From the NCBI RefSeq assembly GCF_037038585.1, contig NC_092521.1, forward strand, positions 55,106,398-55,170,397: DNA of 64,000 nucleotides, read 5' to 3'. The notes beneath the pieces were generated by a model that ran no database searches, had not been told where the DNA came from, and saw only the letters and a list, made by a program, of their open reading frames with translations. This document shows positions 38,201-50,200 of the stretch, piece by piece. A program made the position numbers and the translations under genes. The stretch comes from Patagioenas fasciata (lineage: Eukaryota > Chordata > Aves > Columbiformes > Columbidae). Every line of letters starts with the position of its first letter. The stretch's first letter is position 1.

Positions 38201-41200
38201 TCCCTGCTCCAGTGCGTAGCAGAGATTGCCAGTGGCTCTTCCAGTAAAGCTGGGAGTGGAAAGGATCCCGTGGTCAGTGTTTCCAGTAACGGGATTTTGT
38301 TTTCTCACCAGTTGTGCGTAATGTGATAGTTAGGCAGGCATCATCAAAGCCAAATTCTTAGACAGGACAACCAAATATGACTTCTTGTCTGTCCATGTTT
38401 TGCACTACAGTGTAATTCAAGCCCAGATATTGTCATCATGTAGCCACAGTCTTTTGCTGAACTGGAATTACTAGTATGGATTTGAGCTAGAGGGAAGGAG
38501 ACCGCCTTGGTTTTAGATTTCCTTCATCTGTGTAGGCTTTTTCCATGGTTTGAGGTCCACAAGTGCGGTGTCTTCAACAGGACTGGTAAACCTTCTGGTT
38601 TAGGTAACATGAAAGGTTTGTCGTCTTGCTTCCACGTCTTTTCTATTTTTCTAGCTTAATAACAGTGAAAGAAAAATGTGTGTGCATACCATTTCACCTT
38701 CTAGAGGCTCCAGCAGTGTTGGAAGTATCCCAGGGTGTCGACTCGGGGGGGAAGGAGGGATAGGGTTGTTTTCATAATAGCAAAAATGAGTCAGCTGGAC
38801 CTGGGAAAAAAAAATATTATCTGGTCACTAATATTGCAGATGTAGAGCAATGTGTAACAAGTGTCCAGAGATGCACAAAATCCTGTGGTCAGATGACTTA
38901 ACCAAACAAGTTTCTTTTAGAATCCACTAATAGGTGTGATGGTAGATGTCATATCTCTTCTTGAGTTTGCACATGCTGCTTATGGTAGCTTCCTTTTTAA
39001 ACTAAATTATAACATATGTGCACTATTTATATATAAAGAGATATCATTTGGATTTCCTGCTGTGATGGGGAAAACATTCAAAGAACCTGTAGATTCAGGG
39101 ATACATAGAAGTGCACACACCCTTCTCACGAATAGGGGTTTTTTCTCTTTTAAATGCTGAGTTCAGGTTTGCCTTCAGAATTTCACCTTTAAAAAAAAAA
39201 AACTTCTTGCAAAAAATCCTTTTGTAAACTAAGATCAGTTCTTTGGCTGGAACTGTTTTACCGTTTACTCACTGTATTAGTGTACTAAGCTTTTTTAATG
39301 CCGTAATTTGAGTTGCGGCTTGAGGAAGAATTGCTCTGCCGTGTTAGTGCTTTACATCTGGGGTTGCTGTGGTGTAATGAGTTTCTGTTGTTTCCAGGAG
39401 CTGTGTCAGTGCCGCCCTGGGGAAGGAAACTGTTCCTGCTGTAAGGAGTGCATGCTCTGCCTGGGCACACTTTGGGATGAGTGCTGTGACTGTGTTGGTA
39501 AGTTTGCATTTCTCTGAATTTGTCTTTTTTCTTTTTTTTAATTGCTTCCTCCTGCCACACGCTGAGCTCACAGTCTTATAATAGAAGTAAAACATCGGGA
39601 GAGAATCTGTGCTTTAAACATCTTGCAGCTCATTCTGTGTGTACTGAACAAATTACTGTGGGGAACCAGACATCTGAAGGCTCTATCTGCTCTGTGGAGT
39701 GGGGGGTGACGGTAGTCCAGATTTTGCTCGGTTTATGTCATCGTAACCGACTGTTAATTTTGTCTCTAAAACATGAACTCCTTTTTAAATTGTCATCTTG
39801 AGGAAACTATGCAGCACCTGCTTCATGGGGTTAGATGCTATATGGAGGTTTCCAACTCTAAAGTGGATTGACAGATACCGCAGAGGGACAATTTTAGTTT
39901 TGAGTTCCCTTTTGAATCCTTGGGACTAGTAGTAAATGTGCATGGCCCAACATTTTCATTATTCTTGTATTTGCAAAAAGAGCTGTTTGTGAAAGAAAGA
40001 GGCATACAAGTTCTCGTTGTAGGGTTAGATTACACTCTTAACAAGAACAGCATTACTACTGACGGGTAGTGTTCAGAGTTCCCAGATCTCTGCAAGTGAA
40101 TGCTGACCTCGCTTAAGGGGCATATATTCTAGCTTTGTCTCATATTTTAAAGGTATTGAAAGCTTAATCCTCCTGTGGTTGCTTAAGTCTCCCTCTGCTG
40201 CCATCCAGAATCCACCTGGCTTCCATGAAAGGGATGCATCCTGAGTGTTGTGTCTCAGCCTCTTTGGCTGGCTGGGTCTTTAGTGAATTCGTGAAGAAGA
40301 TTAGCTTCAAAATGCTTCTCTTCAGCGCAGTCCATTGCTTCTTCTGTTCCATCATGATGTGAATACGTTTTCTGGCATCCTGGTTTTGCTTGGTTCTGTC
40401 TGGCTTCCCTTTGCATTACTGTCTTTCAGTAAGCAGTGGAGTAGCATCGTCCTGCGCGCGTGTGAGTCTTCCCAATGGCATAAAGTATTTTCAGCCCCTG
40501 CACCTGTGGAGGATATACGTTTAGAAAGAGACCCTAAAGTTTGTTTTTCCTATTTGATCAGAAGTGTTTTAATGGGCTCCTTGAAAAGTGAAATACATAT
40601 ACGTATCTCCTTTTCTCCTCATCCCCTTTACGCTTCCAATGTCTTCTTGATTGTTGTGATGCAGTACTAAAGTGTGCTGTTGTTGAGTCAGAGATGGGGA
40701 ATTGGATAATAGGTTATTTCCCTAGTTCAGAACCATTATCTGCTGTAGGAAGCCAGGCTTAGTGTACCAATCTCTTCTAGGGAGTCGAAGAACCCACCTC
40801 GTGGGATTGTGAAGAGGAGGAGTCAGGTGCCTCAGACCTTGTTGGTTTTGTGATACAGCCCTATTCAGAAGGAATTCTTCTTTTCTGTGTAGGGTTGTGC
40901 TTGCTGTAGCCTTATTCAGATGAGGAGAGAGGAGCGTGTGCCATGCCCGGCTTCCTGGAGATGGTTCTTTGCTGATACTTGAGCTGATATTTAAGTCTCT
41001 TTATATAAGCTGATCAAGTCAAATGTAAAAGCTGATAGGTTTTCATGTCTTTTGGGTCATTTCTGCTCTGAGGTCAGGAATTACCTCCTGCTCTCCAGCA
41101 TTAATTTTACATATGATCAGTTGATGCCCTGTGTTTTGTGGGGATGTTCTCTCCCTGCTCTGGCAGCGACAAAGACACAAGAGGTAGGAGAGCGACAAGT

Positions 41201-44200
41201 TCCTCTTTTCTCTACTTTTTCTCAGCTTTGTGGGTTAAGGTCTTCTAGTCCTTTACAGACAGTCTTGTCTGCTTCCATCATTCTGACAGCCCATTTCTAC
41301 ATCTTCTCATCCAAGAAAGATGGATTGAGACTGTATACAGCTCTGTGGGCTGGCTAAAATCTCAGCTATGTAGTAAGAGAGGTGAGTAAGAAGACCGGAC
41401 AAAAGAAGGAGAAAAATACTTAAACTGAAAGGAACATTTTATGGCTTGTTACAGATGAATACATTTGTATTTCCTTCAGTTGCAGGTGACCTAGCTCTAG
41501 CATAATGGCTTTGTTACTTTTCAAATTCTGGTTATCAAATTTTGTCTTAATTCATTGGCTTCCAAAGCAGTAATGTAGACATGTTTGTTCTTTAACAGTT
41601 GCTCTTAAGTGAGCTTTTTTATTTTTGCTTTAACCTAAGCTACTATATTATTGTAATTATTATAAAATTAAAATTATTATAATTATAATTACAATTCAAA
41701 TACTTCTAAAAATAGTAAGAGGGAAGGATCTTTGTGGAATGAGCAGTTACCCATTAAACTGTGAGCAGTGGTTTCTTGGTAACATCTTAAGATAATATTT
41801 TCATACTGGATTGATATGTAGACAAACTGTACACATTCTGTAATAATTGGATAAACAATCTTGATTTTATTGTTTTCCTGTGTGTCCTTCTTATTGGTGG
41901 AATTTATTTTCTGAATTGAACCTGACAGCAGGGGCCTCTAGAAAAGCTCACTAGTTTCAGTTCCACAGCATTGATACAATAACATGAAGTAAGGTATATG
42001 TCTCTTGATGTATATGTTCCAAACTCCTACCTGGTTTGATATCTTCCTAGTTAAATTTTTGGTGAGCATCCTTTATTACAATTGTATGGTGAGTATTCCA
42101 AGCGCTTACTAAAAGTTGATAATGCAGGGATATAATTTTCTTTATTAAAGCAGCGAGTCCAGGAACAACTATGAAGAACAAGCCTAGTTGAGAGGAGTAG
42201 GAAAATAATGGTTTATGCTAGGAAGTTTGCCTAAGTGGAATTTTTTAGTGTGACCTGATGTTTGAAGGAGAGGCACTTTTTTTCTACCTAGTGCTAGGCT
42301 CACTTTTGTAATAGGAGCAGACTATCTTGTGTTGTTCCTTCTATTAAGTGCTGGTAATGCTAACCACTTGCTTAAGATTTGCAGGATCTCATGCTAATCG
42401 TCATGGGCAAACTTCACTCTGTTTTGTTCATTATGCAAATCCATATACTTAGGTTGAAAAGACTGTGGTTTTGTATGAGGTTCTAGTTAAACATGATTTC
42501 TGAAGCTGGAGTCCTAATGTGCCTGCAGGGCAGGAGATGCTTCTCTAGTTGTGTGGGACAGGTAGACTTTGAAGATTTATGTCTCATATCGCTTTGATAC
42601 AAGACGTTTTAAGAACTGATGTGCTTTGCAGCTGTAGCTGTCTAAAACTGTATCTGTGAAACTACCCAAAATCATATCCATATGGACATGAGGAAAATGG
42701 ATTTGTCTGTCTTTTGACAGGTGACTTCTAATAGTGTTTTATGGCTTCTGAGTTTAAATACATGTGCAGATACAACTTTTCTTTTTAATCTTGGTTGTGT
42801 CAATGTTTGGATTAAATCAAGGTACCCTTCAGTTTCATTGTTGGCAATAAATGTTAGTGTTTAAATGGTTATAATGAAAAACTGGCTCCTGCATTGCACA
42901 TCACAAAAGGATTTTGTAGGAAGTGGTAAAGAGGATTACAAGGTTTCAAAAGAGATACCACAAAAGACATTGAAACAATAAGGAAGGGGTAACCTGGAAA
43001 TAAGCATTTTGCCTGTAATGACCCCTCCAATTAAGTAGCAAAAAAGGTTCATCTGAGCTGTCTCTAAGCAGGTAAAGTAATTGAGACTCTTGCTCCCTCC
43101 TGATAGTGATCTTTGCATCTGTGGCAGATGACTAATAAGATCTAGTGCACTGCTGCAGCAGACGAGATCGAATACTTGAATTGTGATCAAAAGCTTCATG
43201 TACCTCAGGACTTGTCAAGATACTATCTTCCTTCAGTCGTAACCTTTCATTCCAGATTTATGCTAGGATCGATTTTACTGTGCTTTGACTCTTTTTCCAG
43301 GGGAAACAAACCTCTCGTTGAACTCTTCATACTCCGAACTGTGATGCTAGCGTAAAAAGGGAAGCAAAGTGCCGTGTAGATTAGGTTTTTCTTTTCATTT
43401 GGATCTCACAAGTCGCAGATGTGTTTTGTGGAAGTCTGCAGAGATCTGAAACCTGCTGTTATGGAAAGCTCATCCTGCTGTATTTGGTGGCACTTCTGCT
43501 ATTGAGCTAAGAGTGGGAGATATATATATATATATATATACATATATAAAATGCTCAGTTCTGCTTAGCAAAAAAAAAAAAAAGGCAATTTTAATTTTCT
43601 GAATATTTACAGCCTGTTTAAAGAAGAAGAGTTTAGGGAGTTTTGTGTAACTTACTGTTTCACTCCTCTGCAGGTATGTGCAATCCCCGCAATTACAGCG
43701 ACACCCCTCCAACATCCAAGAGCACTGTTGAGGAATTGCATGAACCGATTCCTTCACTTTTCCGGGCGCTGACAGAAGGGGATACTCAGCTGAACTGGAA
43801 TATTGTTTCCTTCCCTGTGGCAGAAGAACTGTCACACCATGAGAACCTCGTTTCCTTTTTAGAAACAGTGAACCAGCCACAGCATCAAAATGTCTCTGTT
43901 CCAAGCAACAATGTCCACACATCTTACTCGAATGACAAAGGTAATGAGTGTAGTATGTAAATTCCTAGCGTTTCCTCTTATCTCTTCCAGGAGCTTTCTC
44001 AGTGCGTCTTCTGTGCTTGTCTGTGCTCTCTTCTTCTTTTCACATAAAAAAGCATGAAAAGTTCAGTCTAATTTTGAGCAAGACCTAACAAAACGAGTGA
44101 GGCAAAAGTAGTGAGGAACTTGGAAGATGGTGTTAATGTGTCTGATGGTCTTAGGAGACACTGAACCACAGGAATTTGTTATCTCTATAATTCCTCCTGT

Positions 44201-47200
44201 GGCATGAGATAGCTTGTTCACGATATTTCATGTGCACTGGCATGGGATGTTCTTTGACTGTGAAGCAGTTACCTGCATCTAGGAGACAGGACAAACCAAA
44301 AACTGGATCCAAATCATGTATCATTGCAGGGGCAGGCAACTAAAATGCTTGGCTTCAGAGGTCTGAGAAAGACATGTGCTATAAACCATTGCATGTGAAG
44401 TAGATGTTTAATTTTTCATCTGAGCTGACATAACTTTAGCTCTTTAGAAAGATAATTTGTATGAAATCCAGGATTAATAGCTAACCTGAGTAAGATTAAC
44501 AAGATCGCTCTTTATGTTGACGAGGGATATGTGACAGACAGTCTTAAAAACAAGCAGTTTGGGGGGTTGTTAACGTACGACTCATTCCTCTTATTTTCTA
44601 TCAACTTTTTTATATTCTCACATTTAGTTTAGAGCACAGACTTCAGAATATTGTTTGCTGATGGCAGCGGTAAGATGAGAAGGTTGAGGTAGTGGAAACA
44701 GTGGCAGAAGAAAAATGCTCTCTGCTTCTTTGTTTCCGTCTTAAACCTGAAATACTTTTCGCTGCAAATCAATACATCAGACTTAAAAGAAGCTCATAAA
44801 GAGCTCCCTGCTTAACAGGGAAAAAATAGCATCTGATTTATTAGCATAATTAATGCTTTTCTTCCTTCCCAACACACACTTTAAGTATTAGTAACTCCAT
44901 CTGTTGCTGTTGTAATGACTCTTTTATCTTATCAATGAAAGATACCTTAATTGATGGACGTGCTGCTTTTCTATACCATGGTGAACCTTTGACCTAGTTA
45001 CGTTTCTGAGTAGGACTGAGCAGGAGTTGGTTAAATAGGACCATAATGGCAACTTTTCTAATTTCCTTTGGTTAAGGTACGTTAGAAAAAGAAATTAATT
45101 CCAGAACTGGGAAACCAGATGGTCAGAAAGAATCTCATTCATGTCTTTGATGTTATTAAAATACTTGCTTGACATTATGAGAATGATGCAGAAAACCATG
45201 TTAAATGGCAAACCACAAAAAGCCCTGTGTGCAAGCACTACCGTATTTAAAGATATAAATTATAGTTGGAAAAAAAAATATTCTTGGAACAATCTTGAAT
45301 ATATCCCACTGTACTTAGGTGCAGTAACAAATGGCTATTCCCTGACAGTCCTTTACTACCATACCAACAAAACGGGCTAATGATAGTTTTGGATTAAACT
45401 TGGAATTTGAATTGCATCTCAAGGGTGTGGAGGGGTTCTGAGTTTAACAGCATGGACAAATACATAACACTGCAATTTTTTCTTAGTCAAAAGTCTCCTT
45501 CATTTCATTTACTGAGAATGTATCAGAGATTAGGTTGAGAGACCTTTCAGTGGAATGATGGTAGTCCAAAAACAACAGTTATATTTAGAAATAGTTACAA
45601 AACGCCACTGGTTTTTGGGCTTCAGTAGACACTTAGAGCAGAAATAAATGTCAGAGCTGTTCTTGTAATCACTGGCTATGCCTCCTCCGTCTTAGTGATC
45701 AGTGAAGAACTGGGAAAGGTAGAAAATGGCTTTCAACAATGCTGTACTTTAAGTATCTGAATATGTAAACCTGTTGAGGAGTCTCTCCTTGGTCACAATG
45801 TTAATAACTTTGTAGTGCTCTGCTTTTTCAGAAGTCATGTTAAATTTTGATTATAAAAACATGGATGATTTGTGCATTGAGAACAGAAGAAGGTGGAAAG
45901 AAAAGCTGGCTGCTAACCTGGGTCAGTTGATGTTTATTATGGTGGAAGCAAGGACAACTGAGGAATTGTACCTCTTGTGTTGGGTGTTGTGTGAGCCCTG
46001 GGTTGGCATTGGTTTTAATACTTTTTTCATGAGTTCATTGGGGAAGCGGCAACCAAAAGGTGGAGTGGTAGGAGGTCAAAGGCTAAAGAGCTTTGTGAGC
46101 ATGGGCACAGAGAGGAAGCCCAGGAAGTTGCTGGTGTCTGATGGCTTCTGCTTGTGCAAAAATCCGTCACACAGTCAAGTCACTGTGGCGTGTTAGAAGA
46201 ACCCCAGTAACAGAGGGTGGGCCTGTGCGTGTGTGTGCTCAGTTGCAGTAAATAACCATAGCCTGTAGTGGAAGAAGCTGAAGACCATTTCTTTACCCTT
46301 TCCTGCTCCCCAAACATGCTGCTAAGCTTACAGGCACATTTTGCAAATGGAGACGTCCTTTGGGTGACTTGCTGAGCAGTTGTCTTCAAGGCCGTGACAT
46401 TCAGGGATTTGAAGGAATATCCCTGAGAGCAGGAACGTGGATCCTTTATGTTTTCCTTAGAGTGCTGTGCCTCCTCCATTTTGAGGTTCTTCTGTGACTC
46501 TTTGCATGCTTCACTCCAACATGGTGTTCTGGCAGCAGCCTACTGCGTTGCCTGTGAAGGGAGAGGAGCTTATGAGAGGTAGATTTTGATAAGAGGACAG
46601 TAGTCTGTGCTGTCTTCTGGAATACATCCCAAAATGCATAGAGGCGCTGCCTACAGATACCCCTTGTCATGTAACAGCAGCTCTAATTTTAATTTTAATG
46701 CGTGTTCACGCAGGGATTGCTGTTAAGCTCGTCCAGGGTGTCGGACTTGCTCGATACAGTTCTGGGTGAGTGCCAATAAAAGCAGCCCCAGCCACAGGAA
46801 CCCCTAAGCTTTGTGCCTAGAGCGGCGTGAAGCCCCTGGCCCCGGGAGGGCGCCCATGGATCCGGGAGGAGATGGGGTGCGGTGGGATATAAAGCATTCC
46901 TTTCTCGCCCCAGCTGGCCGCAAGCCCAGCCGCCAGACCTTGAACTTCCTCGTTATTATCTTAATGAGTGTCTTCCCTTTCCTCCTGTGGATTGACTTGT
47001 AACGTTTTAGCTGCCAAAGCATGCATGCGCTGCTGGAGCTGCTGCTGTTCTTTGTATCAGTAGTTTCTGGCATTTGAGGCGCTGCTTCAGAGAGGATTGT
47101 GATGATTATTAATCTAGAGCTACATTTATACTTTATTCTTTTTTGCTTTACTTTTAGCTGATACCCTCAGAGCTCTCTGAACTGTGAGTTCAGATGTTTA

Positions 47201-50200
47201 AATAAGCTTAATTGTTTCAGATGGTGACAGGATGTTGGCAGGACAGAGAGGAACTAGATAATCTTTTGGCAGCTGATGAAACAAAATCTGTGTTGTAGTT
47301 CAGGGTTTCTGACTTACGCTGCTTGGTGACATGGGGGGGATGGCGTCCACTCTGTGCTTCTGTTCCCCCCGTAGAACCAGCCAGATAAGGAAGAGTTAGA
47401 AATCCCATAAAGTGGCATCTTCCTCCCTAGGTACACTAGGAAGATGTTGTTTTTATTTTTTGTTAAATGTTTCTTTTTATAAGTTCTGACTGGCATAAAA
47501 TGTTGTGGCTGGTAGATGGACAGTTACCTTTTTAAAGTACTTTCAGAGGTACTGATAAACAGACCAGCAGACAACTGAACTTACATAGCACTTTTAAGTT
47601 CAAATGTAACATATGGGGAATTGTTATTAACTGGGAAAGTTTTTTTCATCTTGTAGATAGGCATTTTTCCTTAACTTACAAGAACTGAATTGTTTTCTCT
47701 GAGTTGCTAAATTCCTCTGTAGTGCACCAACACAGATCTCAGTGGCAGCACAGACAGTATCATAGCAAAGCCTGATAGAAACATGAGTCAATTTCTTCTG
47801 GTCATTTTGAATTTAGTCTTGATTGTTGTTTCTCCTACACAACCTTTGTTGAGTATGAATTGAGGGAAAAAACCAGCGAGAAACTCATGTTCTGGAAAAA
47901 AAATAAAAGAATGCTGCTGCATCTTCCTCCCTGCACCTGTAGCCTGTAGTCCTTGCAGTGTGAAAATGGGCAAAATGCAAATGAAAGAGCTGTTACTGCA
48001 CTAAGTAACATCCTTTTTATGTACACTGAGGGTGCCAAGTGATGGCAGTGTAATTAGGTTTGTGAAACAATTTAAATACTCTCCCGGATCCCAGCTGAGC
48101 CTGTAGGTGTGTAATTTTTTTTCCCCCCTGTGTAACTGTTTCTGCAGCCTAGAAAACGGGATTTAATGCTTCAGGTGAGGAACGTTCCTGCTTTCAGTAA
48201 TTCATTCTCTATAGGGGCACAGGGACTCTCCTGAGGAAGGAACCAGGAGTGTCCCATGATGAACAAAGTGCGCCCTGGCCAATCTGGCTCCTTCAGATGT
48301 GGCAAGTCTCTGAGTCAGCAAGATTTCAGAAACTGTTTGGTAGCATATACGTCGGAGCATGTCCTCCAGCTGCTTAGGAGAGCTACTGGGAACCAGCCAG
48401 GCCTACTGCTGGCTCTGGCCTACTATGTGGAGTCTGTCCTCTCCCCTTCACAGCACTTTTGGACTAGTCCCCTAGGACCTAATTTGCTTGGCTTGTGTGC
48501 AAGTGAAAATAAACCTTCTTCTCCACTCAGTCAAGATTAATGTCCTTGGTTGTTGCTGCCACTTTAATAAGGTTGAGGTCTGGCTTTGGTTCCAGTTTTG
48601 GTCCTGGGAGAGTGGTCGATGAACCAGTCTCTCCAGTCTTGCAGGGCCTGATTGCTGTCATCTGGTTTTGCCAGGGTTATGGACCTGGTGCTGCTTGTCC
48701 TCTGGCCTCTTTCGCCAAACGAGACATCTTCAGTCTCTCATTTCAGTGTTACTGATCTTTACATGCTAGAAATCACACGCTTTTTTCCACAAGAGGTTCA
48801 AGCAGGCATTACCTGATGAACTGGGCTTCTCTAGGACTTCTGAACTGGTACTGACATAGATGAGGTTAACATGAAGGTGAACACAGATGTCTCCAAACAC
48901 AGAGGGGGCTAGTCATTCTCTGGTGCGAAGACAGCCTGCAAGTGCTGGGAACAGCTAAACCACCTCAGAGTGTGCGTAACTTTCCTGATGAGTTTTCCTG
49001 ACCTACTGCAGGCTTTCCTTTGCATGTTGCGAGTGACCAACATGATAGCAGTGAGCACTTCTGGCCACCCTTTGGAGAGGACTGGTTTCTTTAGAGTTGT
49101 TCCACTACTATCTAGAGAGAGCCATGAGTGATTTTGCCTTCTCGAGCTGATCCAGAGACTAGGACAGTGAGGTGGAGATGGCATCTCAAAAGCTGATTTT
49201 GCAGCAAGTAGTCTTTCTGGATTAGCCAGGATTGCTTGTTTTGGGGCAGAGGCTGTATACCTCCAGCTGACACCTTCTAAGACTGACCCTTGATATTTAA
49301 GGTCAAACTTGAGAAGAAAACTACTGAAAAAGTATCAGAGGAGTGAACTGTGATTAAGCAAGAGGGTATGAAGATACTTCTTAGAGAGGCTTCTGTAAGG
49401 TTCCCATGCTTGCACACCAGCACTGAACTGGATGACCGATAGGACACTGGTGCTTCAATCTCATGATGAAGACTGCTTGGAGACCCACCTCTACTTTCTC
49501 ACACTTTACGCTTCCACTGAAAACCTCTTATGAGGAGTGAGGGGAACAAGTACCTGGGAATGCCTGGACCTCCAGGGAATGGAAGCTGTGTGCTCCTCCT
49601 TGGCACCCAGGCAAACTTAGTATTTTGTTGCTGGTAATGAAGTGTTGTCAAGTTCTTGTGCATCCTCCATAACAAGATGGAGCTGTTGCACAGCACCTGG
49701 GTGGATTCTTGCCTATGAGGCTGTGGTGGCTACATCTCCCTGCCACTTTTCAGCTTTGGCTGACCGCTTCAGGTATATACCTGGCTGCTCACTTTGCTCG
49801 TGCTACCATAGCACACACTTCTGTTTTGGTCTGTTCCTCTCTCCTGTGTGAATCAAGTATCGTTACTGAAGCTGTAGATACGTTGGTTGGTTTCAGGCAG
49901 TGGTTTTGTTCTCTGAGAACTCCTCTGGTTGCTGTGCCTCAGCCTTATTATAAAGGGTCATAGAAATAAAAGGACCAAGAATGAGAAAGGACTTACACAG
50001 CCACAGTGTGTTTTGTTGACATTACCAGTGGTCCTTCAGGTACTCCAAGGTTTCTTGGACAACTTGCAGCTTTACTCACAGCGCAGCTTTCCTGGGAGCA
50101 GAAAACTGCTGCCGCTGTGGGTCTGCACTTTCTCCCCAAGATCCTTTATTGCCTGTTGCACTGTATATGGTGTCTGCAAGAAGTGTGTGTCAGTTCAGAG

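Noticed and set aside
39396-39400. NAGNAG-type tandem acceptor (CAGGAG) at TWSG1 exon 3
   Set aside because: The second AG is a GAG, which is a very poor acceptor, and using it would remove one residue of a highly conserved domain.
45837-46196. 119-codon + strand frame in TWSG1 intron 4
   Set aside because: No splice sites, domain or family similarity. The length is not unusual for a random frame in noncoding DNA of this size.
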